Below, piece after piece: positions 13,354-24,079 of a stretch of DNA of 64,000 nt. Made by a program: the position numbers and the translations under genes. This DNA comes from Calonectria ilicicola (lineage: Eukaryota; Ascomycota; Sordariomycetes; Hypocreales; Nectriaceae). The stretch is taken from positions 4,278,001-4,342,000 of the forward strand of contig CP085828.1 of NCBI GenBank assembly GCA_020809705.1. Direction: 5' to 3'. Position 1 is the stretch's first letter. Each line of letters starts with the position of its first letter. Below the pieces are notes generated by a model. It did no database searches. It was not told the origin of the DNA and was given only the letters and a program-made list of their open reading frames with translations.

Positions 13354-14977
13354 ATGACGGACCTCATTGTGCCACCTAAAGGTACCCACGGTATCAAAAA
13401 GCTCCACATGAGCTTAACAACTGCATTAGTTGTCTCAGTTTGTGTTGTTGATTCTGTTACTATTGCCTATGATGGTTCCTTAATGGGTTCCCTTAATGTC
13501 ATGGAGTCATACAAGAACTATTTCAAACTCACAACGGCCACCACCGCAGTCAATACCTGTGCAACATTCCTAGGCGCAATTCTCATCGGCCCATTTACTG
13601 GTGTTTTAATCAATTGGAGGGACCGTAAGCTCGGCCTCTATGCTGCCGTTATAGTCAACATTATTGGTGCCATTATTGCAGGAGCCGCAGTCAACACTGC
13701 CATGTTTATCGCTGGCAGATTGATAATCGGAATTGGAGTTGGATTGGGGCAAACAGCTGCAGGGACATATGTCGCTGAAACTACTGCGCCTGCTATACGC
13801 CCTTTTGCATTAGGTCTTTATTTTTCATGCTGGGCAGTAGGTTCTCTGATTGCCGTGGGTGTGTCGTATGGAGTGAGTTTTCCGAAGCATCCGATAGATA
13901 GCACAGAGAACATACTAATCCTGGTTTCTAGAGTTCCTCCCTGGAGCCATCCAATTGGGCATGGCGAATCCCATCTCTGTTGCAGGCTGCGCCACCAGTA
14001 GCTGTCATGGGACTCATATACTTCGCCCCCGAGTCACCTCGATGGCTGGCGTTTGACGGTCGACGAGATGATGCACTAGCTGTACTGGCTCGAATCAATG
14101 GCGCCGATGAACAGAATACACACGTACAGATGCAATACAGAGAGATTATCGAAGCTTTTGAATTTGAGCGGAACGAGGGCCGTAAAATGGGGTTCTCAGC
14201 AATGTTCAAAACAAAACCAAACCGCAAACGTCTGCTTCTAGCTCTCTCTGTCGCACCTTTGGCCATGCTCACTGGTTCCAATATTATTACGTGAGTACTC
14301 TATTCTATAACCATGATTTTGACCTAACCTGTGAGTTTGTTAGTTATTACTTTGGAAGCATGCTCAGTCAAGCTGGAATTGACAACGCCACAACTCAGCT
14401 TCAAATCAATGTCATATTGTCCGCCTGGCAGCTGGTAATTGCGATTATCGGTTCCAGTCTAGCCGAGAGACTTGGTCGTAGAGTTCTTGCGCTCACGAGC
14501 CTAGGGACCTGCTCTGCGTTTTTTTATTTGTTGGCGGGTCTAACTGCCCGCTATGGTACATCTGGTGACAAGTCAGGCACATACGGCACTATTGCCTGCA
14601 TCTTTCTTTTTCTCGGATCATATGCCTTTGGAATTACCCCTCTTACAGCAATGTACGCTCCTGAGGTGCTTTCATACAACATGCGTGCCAATGGTATCGC
14701 TCTCCAAGGCATTCTAATCAAATCATGCGGCGTTCTGGTCACAATGGCATTTCCATATATGATGGAAAGTATTGGTTGGAAGACCTACATCGCAAATGCA
14801 TCATGGAATATCCTTATTTGGCTTTATATATACTTTGAATGGGTAGAGACTAAGGGATTGACATTGGAGGAAGTCGATGAGTTGTTTGAAGGGATTCAGT
14901 CTCGCGTGATTTATGAGGATCAGTTGGAGAAAGGCCTAAAGGAGGAGATGATCAAGAATAGCCAGGCCAAGGAGTAG
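13354..14977 (+). CDS. MFS sugar (or glycoside) porter
   Basis: Three exons: 13354-13872, 13932-14290 and 14344-14977; 503 residues, twelve predicted membrane spans. Sugar-porter signatures are present: NWRDRKLGL in the loop between spans 2 and 3, FAPESPRWLAFDGR after span 6, SLAERLGRRVL in the matching second-half loop, and VETKGLTLEEVDELFEG at the C-terminus. The start at 13354 is chosen because it begins the usual hydrophilic N-terminus before the first span. Fungal relatives include lactose/cellobiose-type and hexose carriers. The substrate cannot be read from sequence, but the nearby cytosolic beta-glucosidase makes a beta-glucoside plausible. Divergent from a Zn2Cys6 regulator, with a shared promoter. 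Plasma membrane expected. Confidence 0.9.
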
Positions 14978-15441
14978 CATAAGCCCAGAATTCCAGAGTT
15001 TGTATGGAACTTTACTTCATTAGCCTTGAATAATAAATTCTATAGAATGAATTCACGATTGTATTATTTGCTATGGTTGCGGGGCGACCCTTCAGCTTCA
15101 TTCTCATCAGTCTAGTTAAAAGAGGCCCAGAGAGATGCGTACACCAAGACACTTTGATTTCTATTAGCTGATTTCCTGTACGTTTTTGCTCCAAAAAAGA
15201 CTTTTTTTATGTGGTGTGAATCTCTAAAAGCTTTCATTGCACGGTTAAGTATAGTCTAGGGTAAGCTGTGATGAAAGTTGCAAATGCAAATTGCGATCAG
15301 TCAAAATGAGCCGTTCAATTGAGAACCAAAGCTAATTCGCTGCGATTTTCTATTCTGAAAAATAATACAAAGAGGGTATCGGGGTATTGAAGTATTTTGA
15401 ATTTTGCTACATATCTAATATGCTCCGTTTTGTTCCCCAAC
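14978..15441. other. Convergent 3' gap between sugar porter and nitrilase
   Basis: About 460 bp holding the 3' ends of two converging genes. AT-rich, including AATAAA at 15031-15036, which may be a polyadenylation signal. No coding sequence seen. Confidence 0.35.
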
Positions 15442-16575
15442 TCATAACTCTTCAAACCTGTTAATGAGGTCTTCCTGTGTTCCCTCGACAAAATTAATGG
15501 GCTGCTTTCGAGAACGATCGACCTCAACACGAAACACATCTAATCTCTGATAACCCCCAACAACATCATGGTATTGCTTTCCCTCGATGCAAGCGTCCAA
15601 ATCCATATCGGCGTACAGAATACCCTCATTTTCCTGTAGGAAATTCGCTGGTGTGATTTCATTGGTCTGTTCATCAATTGTAAACCCCACTAATGGAGTT
15701 CCAGTGGGATCCAGAAACATGGTGGCACCACGTTGGGCTTGCTCCAACGCGAGTGAGACAAGTTCTGGGTTGTGAGCTCCAGCAGTCATTATTTCAATGG
15801 CATCGCGCCCGAGCACGCCAGAACAGAGGACTCCAAAGCACTTGGCCTCGAAGCAATGCGCCGCTGCCCGAATTCTATTCGCGGCAACATTGTCATAGTT
15901 TGCGGCACCGAACGCATCCAGCATTTCGTTGGCATTCTGAACTGCCGCTGGCATACGCGTTGGCCAGATTGCCGGCCAAGTGGAGATGTGAACTTGCTCT
16001 CCCTGGGCCATGAGAGTATACCGAGCAAGAGGATTTGTGTTCTCACCACAGATGAGATTTCCAATCTTCCCGAAGTTTGTTTCAGCTACTCGCAACCCGA
16101 ATCCATCGCCGGGCGCCCAGGTCAACTTTTCGAAGAATGTAGGCATGAGTTTGCGATGATGGACAAGGACTTCGCCTCGATTGCCAATGATGAGATTTGA
16201 GTTGTAAAGCGTCGCACTGCTGGAGTGAACCTTTTCTGATATGCCGATGCTGACCATGACATTTGATTCCCGAGCAGTTGATCTAATTGCGTGTATCTCT
16301 GGGCCATCTGCATATACCGATTCCTTGGCCATGCGCTTGAAGAGATCATGGTTTTCGGCTGGAGATCTTAGAGCGCTCCATACAGGAAACGCAGGGATAA
16401 ATGTCTCAGGAAACACGACCAGATTTGCATTTTGGCTTGCTGCAATTTTAATTAGGCCGATGGCTTTAGCAGTAGTATCTCTCGCGGAGAGAAATACTGG
16501 GGAGGCATGGCATGCAGCAACTCTGATGGGCGAAGTCATGTTTGGTGAAGGTGATTGATACCTTTCAGACTGCAT
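15442..16575 (-). CDS. Nitrilase (carbon-nitrogen hydrolase superfamily)
   Basis: Single exon, 377 residues. The catalytic triad is complete: Glu57 (VVFPETFIPAF), Lys142 (HHRKLMPT) and Cys176 (NLICGENTNPLARY). The stretch GEQVHISTWPAIWP after the cysteine is typical of true nitrilases acting on organic nitriles rather than of amidases, and differs from the CWENMNP form I associate with cyanide hydratases. The N-terminus could instead start at Met13 (16539), just before the conserved strand PIRVAACHASP. It converts a nitrile to the carboxylic acid plus ammonia; the substrate (aliphatic, aryl or plant-derived) is not determined. It converges with the sugar porter and has the GGCGG-AAA-GGCGG element about 170 bp upstream. 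Cytosolic. Confidence 0.92.
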   Translation of the reverse strand: MQSERYQSPSPNMTSPIRVAACHASPVFLSARDTTAKAIGLIKIAASQNANLVVFPETFIPAFPVWSALRSPAENHDLFKRMAKESVYADGPEIHAIRSTARESNVMVSIGISEKVHSSSATLYNSNLIIGNRGEVLVHHRKLMPTFFEKLTWAPGDGFGLRVAETNFGKIGNLICGENTNPLARYTLMAQGEQVHISTWPAIWPTRMPAAVQNANEMLDAFGAANYDNVAANRIRAAAHCFEAKCFGVLCSGVLGRDAIEIMTAGAHNPELVSLALEQAQRGATMFLDPTGTPLVGFTIDEQTNEITPANFLQENEGILYADMDLDACIEGKQYHDVVGGYQRLDVFRVEVDRSRKQPINFVEGTQEDLINRFEEL

Positions 16576-18030
16576 CTGCTACGACGGGGTTCATATTGAA
16601 CGTCTTGATGACTGTGCAGTGAAGCTGCCCAACTTGTCATCTCTCAATCGGGCATTCTTCTGATTGCCGATGCAGTCTGTCATACTGTGCTACACGTGGC
16701 CCAGTGGAAGACAGGGTGAAATTAGGCCATTCGTGCGGGGAGGCGGAAAGGCGGAGACGGATCCGTCGGGCAGCTAATGTAGGCCAATCCGAAATGCCGC
16801 ATGGCGTTAATGACACACAGTGGACTTCTGAACAGTGCATTGATGCACTAAAAATGCCCCCCGCGGAGACACTAAAAACCGGTTTTATCCTGGGTTGCTT
16901 ATCTCTCTACGTGTTGGGTATTAGTAGAATTACAACCAAGTTATTATCGACTCAATTTGAAGATGGAATTAAAATTCACCAGGGCATGCATGACACTGGT
17001 GTTCCCCATATTTGCCCATGGTCAGATGAGGGTTGACTCAGTGGGAACCTTGTACAATCATGCTGCCCTGCCACCACTGAATTGCTCCAATCTAATCGGG
17101 AATTGATTCACTGCTGCATAAACGTGCTTGCGATTGTTTTGATGTAGAAATCAGCTGTATAGAAATTTGCCTTGGTCGTTAGAATTTGTGATGGAATGTA
17201 CGTACTGCTCGCGTATTGAGAAAGGCGCCATCCGTCACGAGCCCGATGCGTGGATTCGCTGGTATTTGACTTTCTGTACCTGACTCGTTGTTGAACGGCG
17301 AGCCCGAGCTGTTAACCGCTTGCAGCCTTGCTAAACAACATATTATATATTTACCAAAGCTTCAAGACTTGGTGTTTATTCATCAATTGGAGCGGGATCC
17401 CTGTAGACGCTGTCAGAAATTTGACTAGGGATCATGCAAAACGCGAGCGACTACTACATGCTATTAGGGGGAACCAATGTGGCCATTAATGTTCATTTTC
17501 TCAAATTACAGTCGACATGTGGTCGTTTCTTGCTGATATTTGAGTCTCAAAGGAAACTTCACCGTAACTCAACTGTCCGCCACCATTCGTGTCGTTAATC
17601 ATGGCGGCGTATGTAAGTAAAATCTACACCATATCGAGAGGATGGTTTATTGGGGACTACGTAGTCCAAGTGGACCTTGTAAATTACACAAGATGTGTAT
17701 AATATGGGATGTTTTGGTCGCCTCCGGAGAGAATCAAGCTTGCCTTCACTAGCATTGCCTTCACCTACCTTCTTTTCAGACTTATTCCTCACCTGCCCAT
17801 CACTTACTTTCATTTTGTTTATATTTTTTTATGATCTCAATAGGAGTCATGTGTTGAAGACCCAGTCATTCATTCCTTTTCTGAAATTCATTTGCCAATC
17901 GCCTTAAGCATCACCCTCTTGTTTCCAACAAGGGGAAACTGACCCCTTCATTTTTTGAGACAGTCGATTCTTTTATTACCCTGACTCATTAACATCGTCT
18001 TTTTTTTTTTTTTGCCTCTCATCAGAATCT
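16576..18030. other. Divergent intergenic region, nitrilase and GH114 promoters
   Basis: About 1.45 kb. Near the nitrilase it holds the CGG element at 16742. An ORF at 16704-17036 has no protein-like features and starts within that promoter. Close to the GH114 gene there are CT-rich tracts and an unbroken T run at 18000-18014, as often found just upstream of fungal start codons. No gene recognised. Confidence 0.4.
16742..16769 (+). promoter_or_regulatory. CGG-repeat element upstream of the nitrilase
   Basis: GGCGGAAAGGCGG at 16742-16754, followed directly by ACGGATCCGT, a perfect 10-bp palindrome containing an inverted CGG/CCG pair. Identical core to the site at 13005. Confidence 0.5.
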
Positions 18031-19095
18031 ATGGGGAGAAAATCAGTTCGGGCCCGGTGGCCTCTCCTCGCTCTGCTTCTCATGACTGGACTGCAGGCCA
18101 CCGCAGCCAGCTATCTGCCAGGAAACGTCAAGGACAAGGGCAAAAAAGGGACTGAAGTTCATGCAACCAACATCTGGCAGCCGCAAGTTGGAGATTCATG
18201 GCAGATCGTACTGCAAAGCCCCGTCAACCTGACTGGTAAGACATTTACTCCTAACGCGAAAGTTTGGACTCTGGATCTCTACGACAACAGTGCATCGACT
18301 TTCAAAACTCTTCAAAAAGCTGGGAAATACGTGATTTGTTACTTCAGTGCAGGTTCATGGGAACAATGGCGCGACGACGCGAATCAGTTCCAAGCGGCCG
18401 ATCTCGGCAACATTTTGAACGGCTGGCCAGATGAGCGTTGGATGAATATCAGCAGCCCCAGTGTCCGTGCCATTATCCAGAACCGCATCGCGTATGCCGC
18501 AAAGAAAGGCTGTAATGCCCTTGATCCGGATAACATCGATGGTTATGTAAGAATCCCGTGAAACACATCCCCCTTGGCCTGGTAGAGCGGTTGTCTTACA
18601 ATCCCTTTCTGTCTCCAAATATTACCTGTATACCTTTTTGAATGATATGCTAACCACTGCCATGTCCAGCAAGCTGACAATGGCCTCAACCTGACCATAA
18701 CTGATGCCATCAACTATATCAAATTCTTATCCCAAACAGCAGCCACCTATGGTTTGGGTATTGGTCTCAAGAATTGTCCAAGTATTATTCCCAATATTAT
18801 TGACTACGTCAGATTCGCAGTCGTCGAGCAATGCGTTCAATATTCAGAATGCCCACTGTTTCAACCTTTCATTAAAGCAGGAAAGCCCGTCTTTGAGATT
18901 GAATACCCGCACGGCGTAGGGAGAAGAATTCCGCCCTACCTCATGAAGCAAATTTGCTCCGGCACCAGCACCAATGCTGCAGGAAATCAGGGATTTAGCA
19001 CGATTATCAAGCATATCAACCTCGACGGCTGGTCTCAATACTGCGGGAGCTCAAAGACCTTTTTGACCCCAAAAATCTCGTTCTGGGAGTATTGA
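18031..19095 (+). CDS. Secreted GH114 family enzyme (endo-alpha-1,4-polygalactosaminidase type)
   Basis: Two exons: 18031-18546 and 18670-19095, with a 123-bp intron; 313 residues. A signal peptide (RWPLLALLLMTGLQATA) precedes the mature chain, so the protein is extracellular. The TIM-barrel signature of the family is clear: TLDLYDN, then VICYFSAGSWEQWRDD, DERWMNISSP and CNALDPDNIDGY ending the first exon. The second exon continues QADNGLNLT, GIGLKNCPSI and FAVVEQCVQY. The conserved acidic residues in DPDNID and the Glu in VVEQC are candidate catalytic residues by family analogy. Relatives cleave galactosaminogalactan-like polymers, so a role in cell-wall or biofilm polysaccharide turnover is likely. 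It stands between the nitrilase and a convergent MFS gene and has no CGG-repeat element that I can see. Confidence 0.85.
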
Positions 19096-19432
19096 TTCCC
19101 ATGTACCTCTGAGTACATGAGATTTGAGATTGAGATATTATTAGAACCAAAACGGGAGTTTCTTTTATTCAAAGCGAAATATTTTTTCTTCCTTCAATGT
19201 ATATATTTAACACACAAATTTTGTTTTATGATAGCTTATCGAAATACTTTGGCCGACTTCCATCGTGTCCAATTCCACTCAAATTGATTTTAATAACGAA
19301 CACCTCCATTGAACCTCGCGATAGGAGGGTATCACACCTCAATGACGCTAGATAACATGTGCGTACTAATTATTCGGATTAATTCACAAAGCTAACATTT
19401 AGCAAGAGTTAAGGCCAAATTTACAAATTTGT
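19096..19432. other. Convergent 3' gap
   Basis: AT-rich 3' flanks of the GH114 gene and of the leftward MFS gene. No gene seen. Confidence 0.35.
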
Positions 19433-20638
19433 CTAAGTTCCAATATTCTTGAATTGGATAGAAAGACCAGATAGAATCGCGACTGCCCCAACCAAAGAAC
19501 TCGTAGCCTTGATGCCATCTAGAGAAGAGGTGAAGCTTGCGTTGATCATGACAGCAACTGCGCCCGCAACGCCCCAAGAAATAAGAATCCGGCCATAATT
19601 TTGAATAAATTGTTCTGAATCAGAAGATTGAGATTTAAGCAATCCTGGTAGAACGCTGAATCCCGTACCGTGACCAAAAAGGACGATCAAAAGTGTGGCC
19701 GTGGCGATTGACGGTTCAGTTATTCGGGAAAATAACATCAGCATTAACCCTCGTATGTAAAACAATGTGATGAAGGTATAATTTGCTCCGAGTCTTGAGC
19801 TGATGGCAGGAGCTAAAAATCCTCCCATTGTCAGTGCAGCCATACCAAAACAGAGCAGATGAATTGGATCCACGCTGAAGCTGTCTCGTCTCCAATTCAG
19901 CGCGCCAGGAAGCAGCGCGGCAAAGACTGTCATTCCTGGCAAAGCGTTGAAAAATAGCAAGACTGAGAAATGAAGTCGGAACGAGCTTTTGGTCTGGTTT
20001 GCAGCTGCCGATGGTTTATTTTCTCTCTCGGAATTGCTTTGGATCATCAACCCAGTAACTGCTGCCGTGCTTAGACACACCAAGCCCCCCGATATAAGGG
20101 CCTTTCCGAGAATTTGCGGACCCATGCTATTGAATTCCAGAAATTTATACATCGCGATGCATGCAGAGGTTCCCGATGAAAATCCCAAAGGTCCGATTGC
20201 ACTCCGCGCAAGAGGTTGATTCGGAAAGCTCTGGCTAACCAGAACAACCACAGCTAGATATGTTAACCCAACACCAACACCACCAATCATGAATGATACA
20301 AGGAGGCCTCGGAAATGAAGCTGAGTCAACAAATTTCCAGCACTAGCCACTGCAATTCCCCAGAGTGCTGTACCGCTGGCCATTATGGCAACAGATCCAT
20401 ATTTGGCCACCAGCGAAGCACAGATGCTCACGCCAACGGAAAGGCCGATGCAGGCTGCTCCAAAAGGTGCAAAAGATGAGGAATGGTTCACTCCCAGTAA
20501 TCTTGGCAGTTCAACTTGGAGTGCACTCAGAGCGTAAACGGTACCTACACAAAACATGTTCCCAAAACATGCCAGTGCGATTTGCCATTCCTGGGACCCT
20601 GATTGTGGTGAAGATAAGGGAAATATTTTAGGCGCCAT
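19433..20638 (-). CDS. MFS transporter resembling monocarboxylate/oxalate carriers
   Basis: Single exon, 401 residues, twelve hydrophobic spans. It begins with a hydrophilic end and a first span at about residue 19 (EWQIALACFGNMFCVGTVYALSA). That first span and the loop LVSQSFPNQPLARSAIGPLGFSSG resemble the oxalate:formate antiporter / monocarboxylate branch of the MFS. There is no sugar-porter signature (no PESPRWL, no PETKG). The gene is divergent from the beta-glucosidase, with the CGG-repeat element at 20966 between them. A carboxylate carrier would fit next to a nitrilase, whose product is a carboxylic acid, but the substrate is unknown. Plasma membrane or organelle membrane. Confidence 0.75.
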   Translation of the reverse strand: MAPKIFPLSSPQSGSQEWQIALACFGNMFCVGTVYALSALQVELPRLLGVNHSSSFAPFGAACIGLSVGVSICASLVAKYGSVAIMASGTALWGIAVASAGNLLTQLHFRGLLVSFMIGGVGVGLTYLAVVVLVSQSFPNQPLARSAIGPLGFSSGTSACIAMYKFLEFNSMGPQILGKALISGGLVCLSTAAVTGLMIQSNSERENKPSAAANQTKSSFRLHFSVLLFFNALPGMTVFAALLPGALNWRRDSFSVDPIHLLCFGMAALTMGGFLAPAISSRLGANYTFITLFYIRGLMLMLFSRITEPSIATATLLIVLFGHGTGFSVLPGLLKSQSSDSEQFIQNYGRILISWGVAGAVAVMINASFTSSLDGIKATSSLVGAVAILSGLSIQFKNIGT

Positions 20639-21219
20639 TGTGATATTATTTTGCAGCCGGAAGAGTAATAAAGAAGTTTAAACTGGAATATCCCAAATCG
20701 CATGCCTGCTCCGATTCATTAATCTTAGAACGATTTGAGACGGAACCCAGATATGACTCCGAAAGAACCGCTCGTCTATAGCTAGTGCAACAATAAAAAA
20801 TCCACTGTAGCCATTTAAAGCTATTCCACGGACAAATGGCAGACTTGCCCGGTTTGCCGAGTGGTTTGTTGTTACTAACCGAAGTCTTACGGGAAGGGTA
20901 ACTCATGGTTTGAGCGGGGATGCTCCGCCGCCATCGTCGCACAGTGACAGGCCCCTTTCTCAACTGGCGGAAAAGGCGGAACTGGGCCGCCGCCTTGCTG
21001 AGGACGCCCTAGCAAGCTCACCCGCCTCCTCCGCCGTGAAATTCAAGACCTAACCTGATTCGGCCTTATCTCAAGAGAGGCTTCCCTATACAGTTATCCG
21101 CTATGAATTGAAGCATGCTACTTATGATGCATGAATTCCATGGGAATTTTGGCCAACAACGAGGTCTGTGCCCCTATTATCATCAACCAGTTACATTACG
21201 GCCTGTTCGCTTTTCCAAC
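20639..21219. promoter_or_regulatory. Divergent promoter of MFS carrier and beta-glucosidase
   Basis: About 580 bp between the two start codons. GC-rich between 20920 and 21040, with several CCGCC/GGCGG triplets, including the repeat element at 20966. No ORF of its own that looks like a protein. Confidence 0.5.
20966..20979 (+). promoter_or_regulatory. CGG direct-repeat element upstream of the beta-glucosidase
   Basis: GGCGGAAAAGGCGG, one A longer than the sites at 13005 and 16742, giving six instead of five bases between the CGG triplets. It lies about 240 bp upstream of the beta-glucosidase start and 330 bp upstream of the divergent MFS carrier. Confidence 0.5.
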
Positions 21220-23835
21220 ATGATCATCTCAGATGCTGATCAGGCCCACATCAGACAAATTGTTGAAGATCTGACTCTTGAGGAAAAATGCATTCTTCTC
21301 TCAGGAAAGAACATGTGGGAGACCGCAGAAATACCAAGGCTAGGGATAAAAAGCCTCAAAACTAGTGACGGCCCAGCTGGAGTGCGCGGTTCTCGATGGG
21401 TTGATGGCACCCACACGACGCATATTCCCTGCGGCATCTCACTTGCAGCGACGTTTGATGAACCTCTTGTTGAACGTATTGGCAATATTCTAGGCTCAGA
21501 GGCAAAGAGCAAAGGAGCGCATGTTTTGTTAGCTCCCACCATGAACTTGAGTCGATCCCCCTTTGGCGGTCGCAATTTCGAAAACTTTGGAGAGGATCCA
21601 TATCTGACGGGACGAATGGCTCGCGCCTACATATCGGGCGTGCAATCTCAAGGTGTTGGGGCTTGCATGAAGCATTTCGTTGCGAACAACATGGAGACGC
21701 GAAGGTTCAACATGGACGAGAAGATTGACGAAAGAACCCTGCGCGAAATCTACTTGAAGCCATTCGAAATGGCGTTGGATGCACAGCCGCTGACTGTGAT
21801 GACTGCCTATCCTAAGATTAACGGAGAGCATGCCGACACAAGCCGATTTCTTGTTCACGATATTTTACGACAAGAGTGGGCTTATGATGGCCTTGTCATG
21901 AGCGATTGGGGAGGCCTCAATTCCACCGTCGAAAGTATTCGCGCCACCACAGACTTGGAAATGCCTGGCCCACCACTTCGATACGGAAAGGCCCTGATGG
22001 AAGCAGTCCAGCGAGGTGATGTATCTGAAACTCAGGATGTGAACCTGTCAGTCGAGCGACTTCTTCGATTGCTTAAAAAGCTCAACTGCCTTGAAGAATC
22101 TCAAAAATTGCACCCAGTCGACTCTAGGTTGGAGAATGGTCAACCTAGAAATCATGATATCACAGCTAGAGAGGGCGAATCGGATCAACCGTTGGTTAGA
22201 CAACTAGTTCGAGATGCAGCTTCTCAGGGAATTGTGCTTCTCAAAAACAGTGGCTTGCTTCCTTTGCAGCCAGCTAAACTCCGGAAATTAGCCATCATCG
22301 GGCCAAATGCGAAGAATCCTACCCTTGGTGGCTCTGGGAGTGCCATTGTTAATCCGTATTACACCACAAACCCTTACGAATCTTTAAAATCAATGGCAAA
22401 ACAGCAAAACCCCGATATCGAAGTCGTGCACGAGCGCGGAATTTTCACATATCTACAGCCACCTTTACTCGGCCATTGCCTCACCCAACCCGGGAGTGGC
22501 AATCCTGGTTTACGTGTGGACTTTTACAAAGGATGTAATTTTGAGGGAGAGGTTGTTGCGAGATCACATTGGCAAGACTCGCTAGTTTACTTTATGAGCG
22601 ATGGAGACGTTCCAGAGAGCCTTCGTGGAACAGCTTTCAGCTACAAAGCATATGGCCTCCTCAGACCAAGTGTCACTGGAACTTACAATTTTAGCCTTTC
22701 CAATACCGGCAAGACCAAACTCTTCATCGACGGAGATTTATTCATCGACAACACAAATTGGACGGAAATTAGCGGCAACTTTATGAACTGCGGTAGTGTC
22801 GAGTGTTTTGCTAGTCAAGTACTGGAAGCTGGCAAAACATACGAACTACGCATCGATAATATTGTTGTGCCTCCCCCAACCAAGCCACATGACAATACTC
22901 TTTTTCACAAAATATCCGGAGTAAGAGTTGGAATGCTCTTTCAACATGATGAGGAAGCCATGTTTGCCAACGCCCTCAAAGCGGCTACAGATGCCGATGC
23001 AGTTGTGCTAGTAGTGGGACACAACAATGACACAGAACGAGAAGGTTCAGATAGAACCTCGTTGTCGCTCCCCGGTAGAACTGATGAGCTCATATCCGCG
23101 GTATGCGACGTCAATCCTAATGTTGTTGTCGTTACTCAGTCTGCATGTGCGATCAGCATGCCTTGGGCAGACAAACCCAACGCAATCCTACATGCGTGGT
23201 ATCAGGGCCAGGAATGCGGAAATGCTGTGGCAGACGTGATATTCGGCTCAGTGAACCCTTCTGGTAAATTGCCAATTACATTTCCCAGGCGCATCGAGGA
23301 TCATGGGTCCCATAAGTGGTTCCCGGGTGATGCGGAGAATGACAAGGCCGAGTATGGCGAGGGGGTTCTGGTGGGATACCGTTGGTTTGATGCCTTCAAC
23401 CTAGAACCGCTGTGGCCTTTTGGGTATGGCTTATCATACACGACATTCCAAATCTCCAATGTGTCATTTGAAGGAAAGCTGTCTGCATTTGAGCCAATGC
23501 AAGGTCTTCTCAAGGCTACAGTGACAAATACCGGCAGTTTCCAGGGCGCAGAGGTTGTTCAAGTATATGCATCACCGTCACCAGTCTTTCCGTCATCCGG
23601 CATTGTCGCAGCTCCAAAAGCGCTAGCAGGATTTCGTAAAGTGATGCTGTCTCCCGGAGAGTCGAAGTCAGTGGAGATTTGCATCAATAGAGATGTCTTC
23701 AAATGGTTCGACGTCACGAAAAACGTGGGATCAAACAAACAAAAAGGATGGCGAGTCGACAAAGGCGCGTACAAACTTTTCGTTGAAAGTAGCTCACGAC
23801 ATGTGATGGAGGAAGTAGACGTCATTGTGGAATAG
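21220..23835 (+). CDS. GH3 beta-glucosidase with PA14 insert, cytosolic
   Basis: Single exon. I take the start at 21220 (871 residues) rather than the in-frame ATG at 21115, because homologous sequence begins at IRQIVEDLTLEEKCILLSGK and the extra 35 residues look like leader. Domains in order: GH3 N-terminal barrel with KHFVANNMETRR and the nucleophile Asp229 in VMSDWGG; the GH3 C-terminal domain with IVLLKNSGLLPL; a PA14 domain inserted at about 420-570 (LRVDFYKG to FIDGDLFIDN); the return of the C-terminal domain with the probable acid/base Glu608 in TEREGSDR; and an Fn3-like domain at the end (GAEVVQVY). There is no signal peptide, so it acts inside the cell on imported beta-glucosides. 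It is divergent from an MFS carrier and shares the promoter element with the nitrilase. Confidence 0.9.
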   Translation: MIISDADQAHIRQIVEDLTLEEKCILLSGKNMWETAEIPRLGIKSLKTSDGPAGVRGSRWVDGTHTTHIPCGISLAATFDEPLVERIGNILGSEAKSKGAHVLLAPTMNLSRSPFGGRNFENFGEDPYLTGRMARAYISGVQSQGVGACMKHFVANNMETRRFNMDEKIDERTLREIYLKPFEMALDAQPLTVMTAYPKINGEHADTSRFLVHDILRQEWAYDGLVMSDWGGLNSTVESIRATTDLEMPGPPLRYGKALMEAVQRGDVSETQDVNLSVERLLRLLKKLNCLEESQKLHPVDSRLENGQPRNHDITAREGESDQPLVRQLVRDAASQGIVLLKNSGLLPLQPAKLRKLAIIGPNAKNPTLGGSGSAIVNPYYTTNPYESLKSMAKQQNPDIEVVHERGIFTYLQPPLLGHCLTQPGSGNPGLRVDFYKGCNFEGEVVARSHWQDSLVYFMSDGDVPESLRGTAFSYKAYGLLRPSVTGTYNFSLSNTGKTKLFIDGDLFIDNTNWTEISGNFMNCGSVECFASQVLEAGKTYELRIDNIVVPPPTKPHDNTLFHKISGVRVGMLFQHDEEAMFANALKAATDADAVVLVVGHNNDTEREGSDRTSLSLPGRTDELISAVCDVNPNVVVVTQSACAISMPWADKPNAILHAWYQGQECGNAVADVIFGSVNPSGKLPITFPRRIEDHGSHKWFPGDAENDKAEYGEGVLVGYRWFDAFNLEPLWPFGYGLSYTTFQISNVSFEGKLSAFEPMQGLLKATVTNTGSFQGAEVVQVYASPSPVFPSSGIVAAPKALAGFRKVMLSPGESKSVEICINRDVFKWFDVTKNVGSNKQKGWRVDKGAYKLFVESSSRHVMEEVDVIVE

Positions 23836-24079
23836 TTATGTTGGCTTCATCCTCAATGATTCAATATTAAGCCAACCATGATCTAGAAGCTTTGCAAATT
23901 TATTTACTCCAAAGTTTGAATGGCCTAAAAGACCATGTATTTCTCCACGAACTACTTTATGTGAAGAGCTCGGTTAACGCAAGTATTTTGCATCCAGTCT
24001 AGTATTCCGCGTCTACACAGAAATTCAACGGGGCACAAAGGCGCCAGAAACGAGCGATCCAACCATCAAATGCAATATC

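Noticed and set aside
15442..16575. Cyanide hydratase instead of a nitrilase
   Set aside because: The sequence around the catalytic cysteine (CGENTNPLARY) differs from the CWENMNP form I associate with cyanide hydratases.
16704..17036. 110-residue ORF in the nitrilase promoter
   Set aside because: Composition and content are not protein-like, and it overlaps the CGG promoter element.
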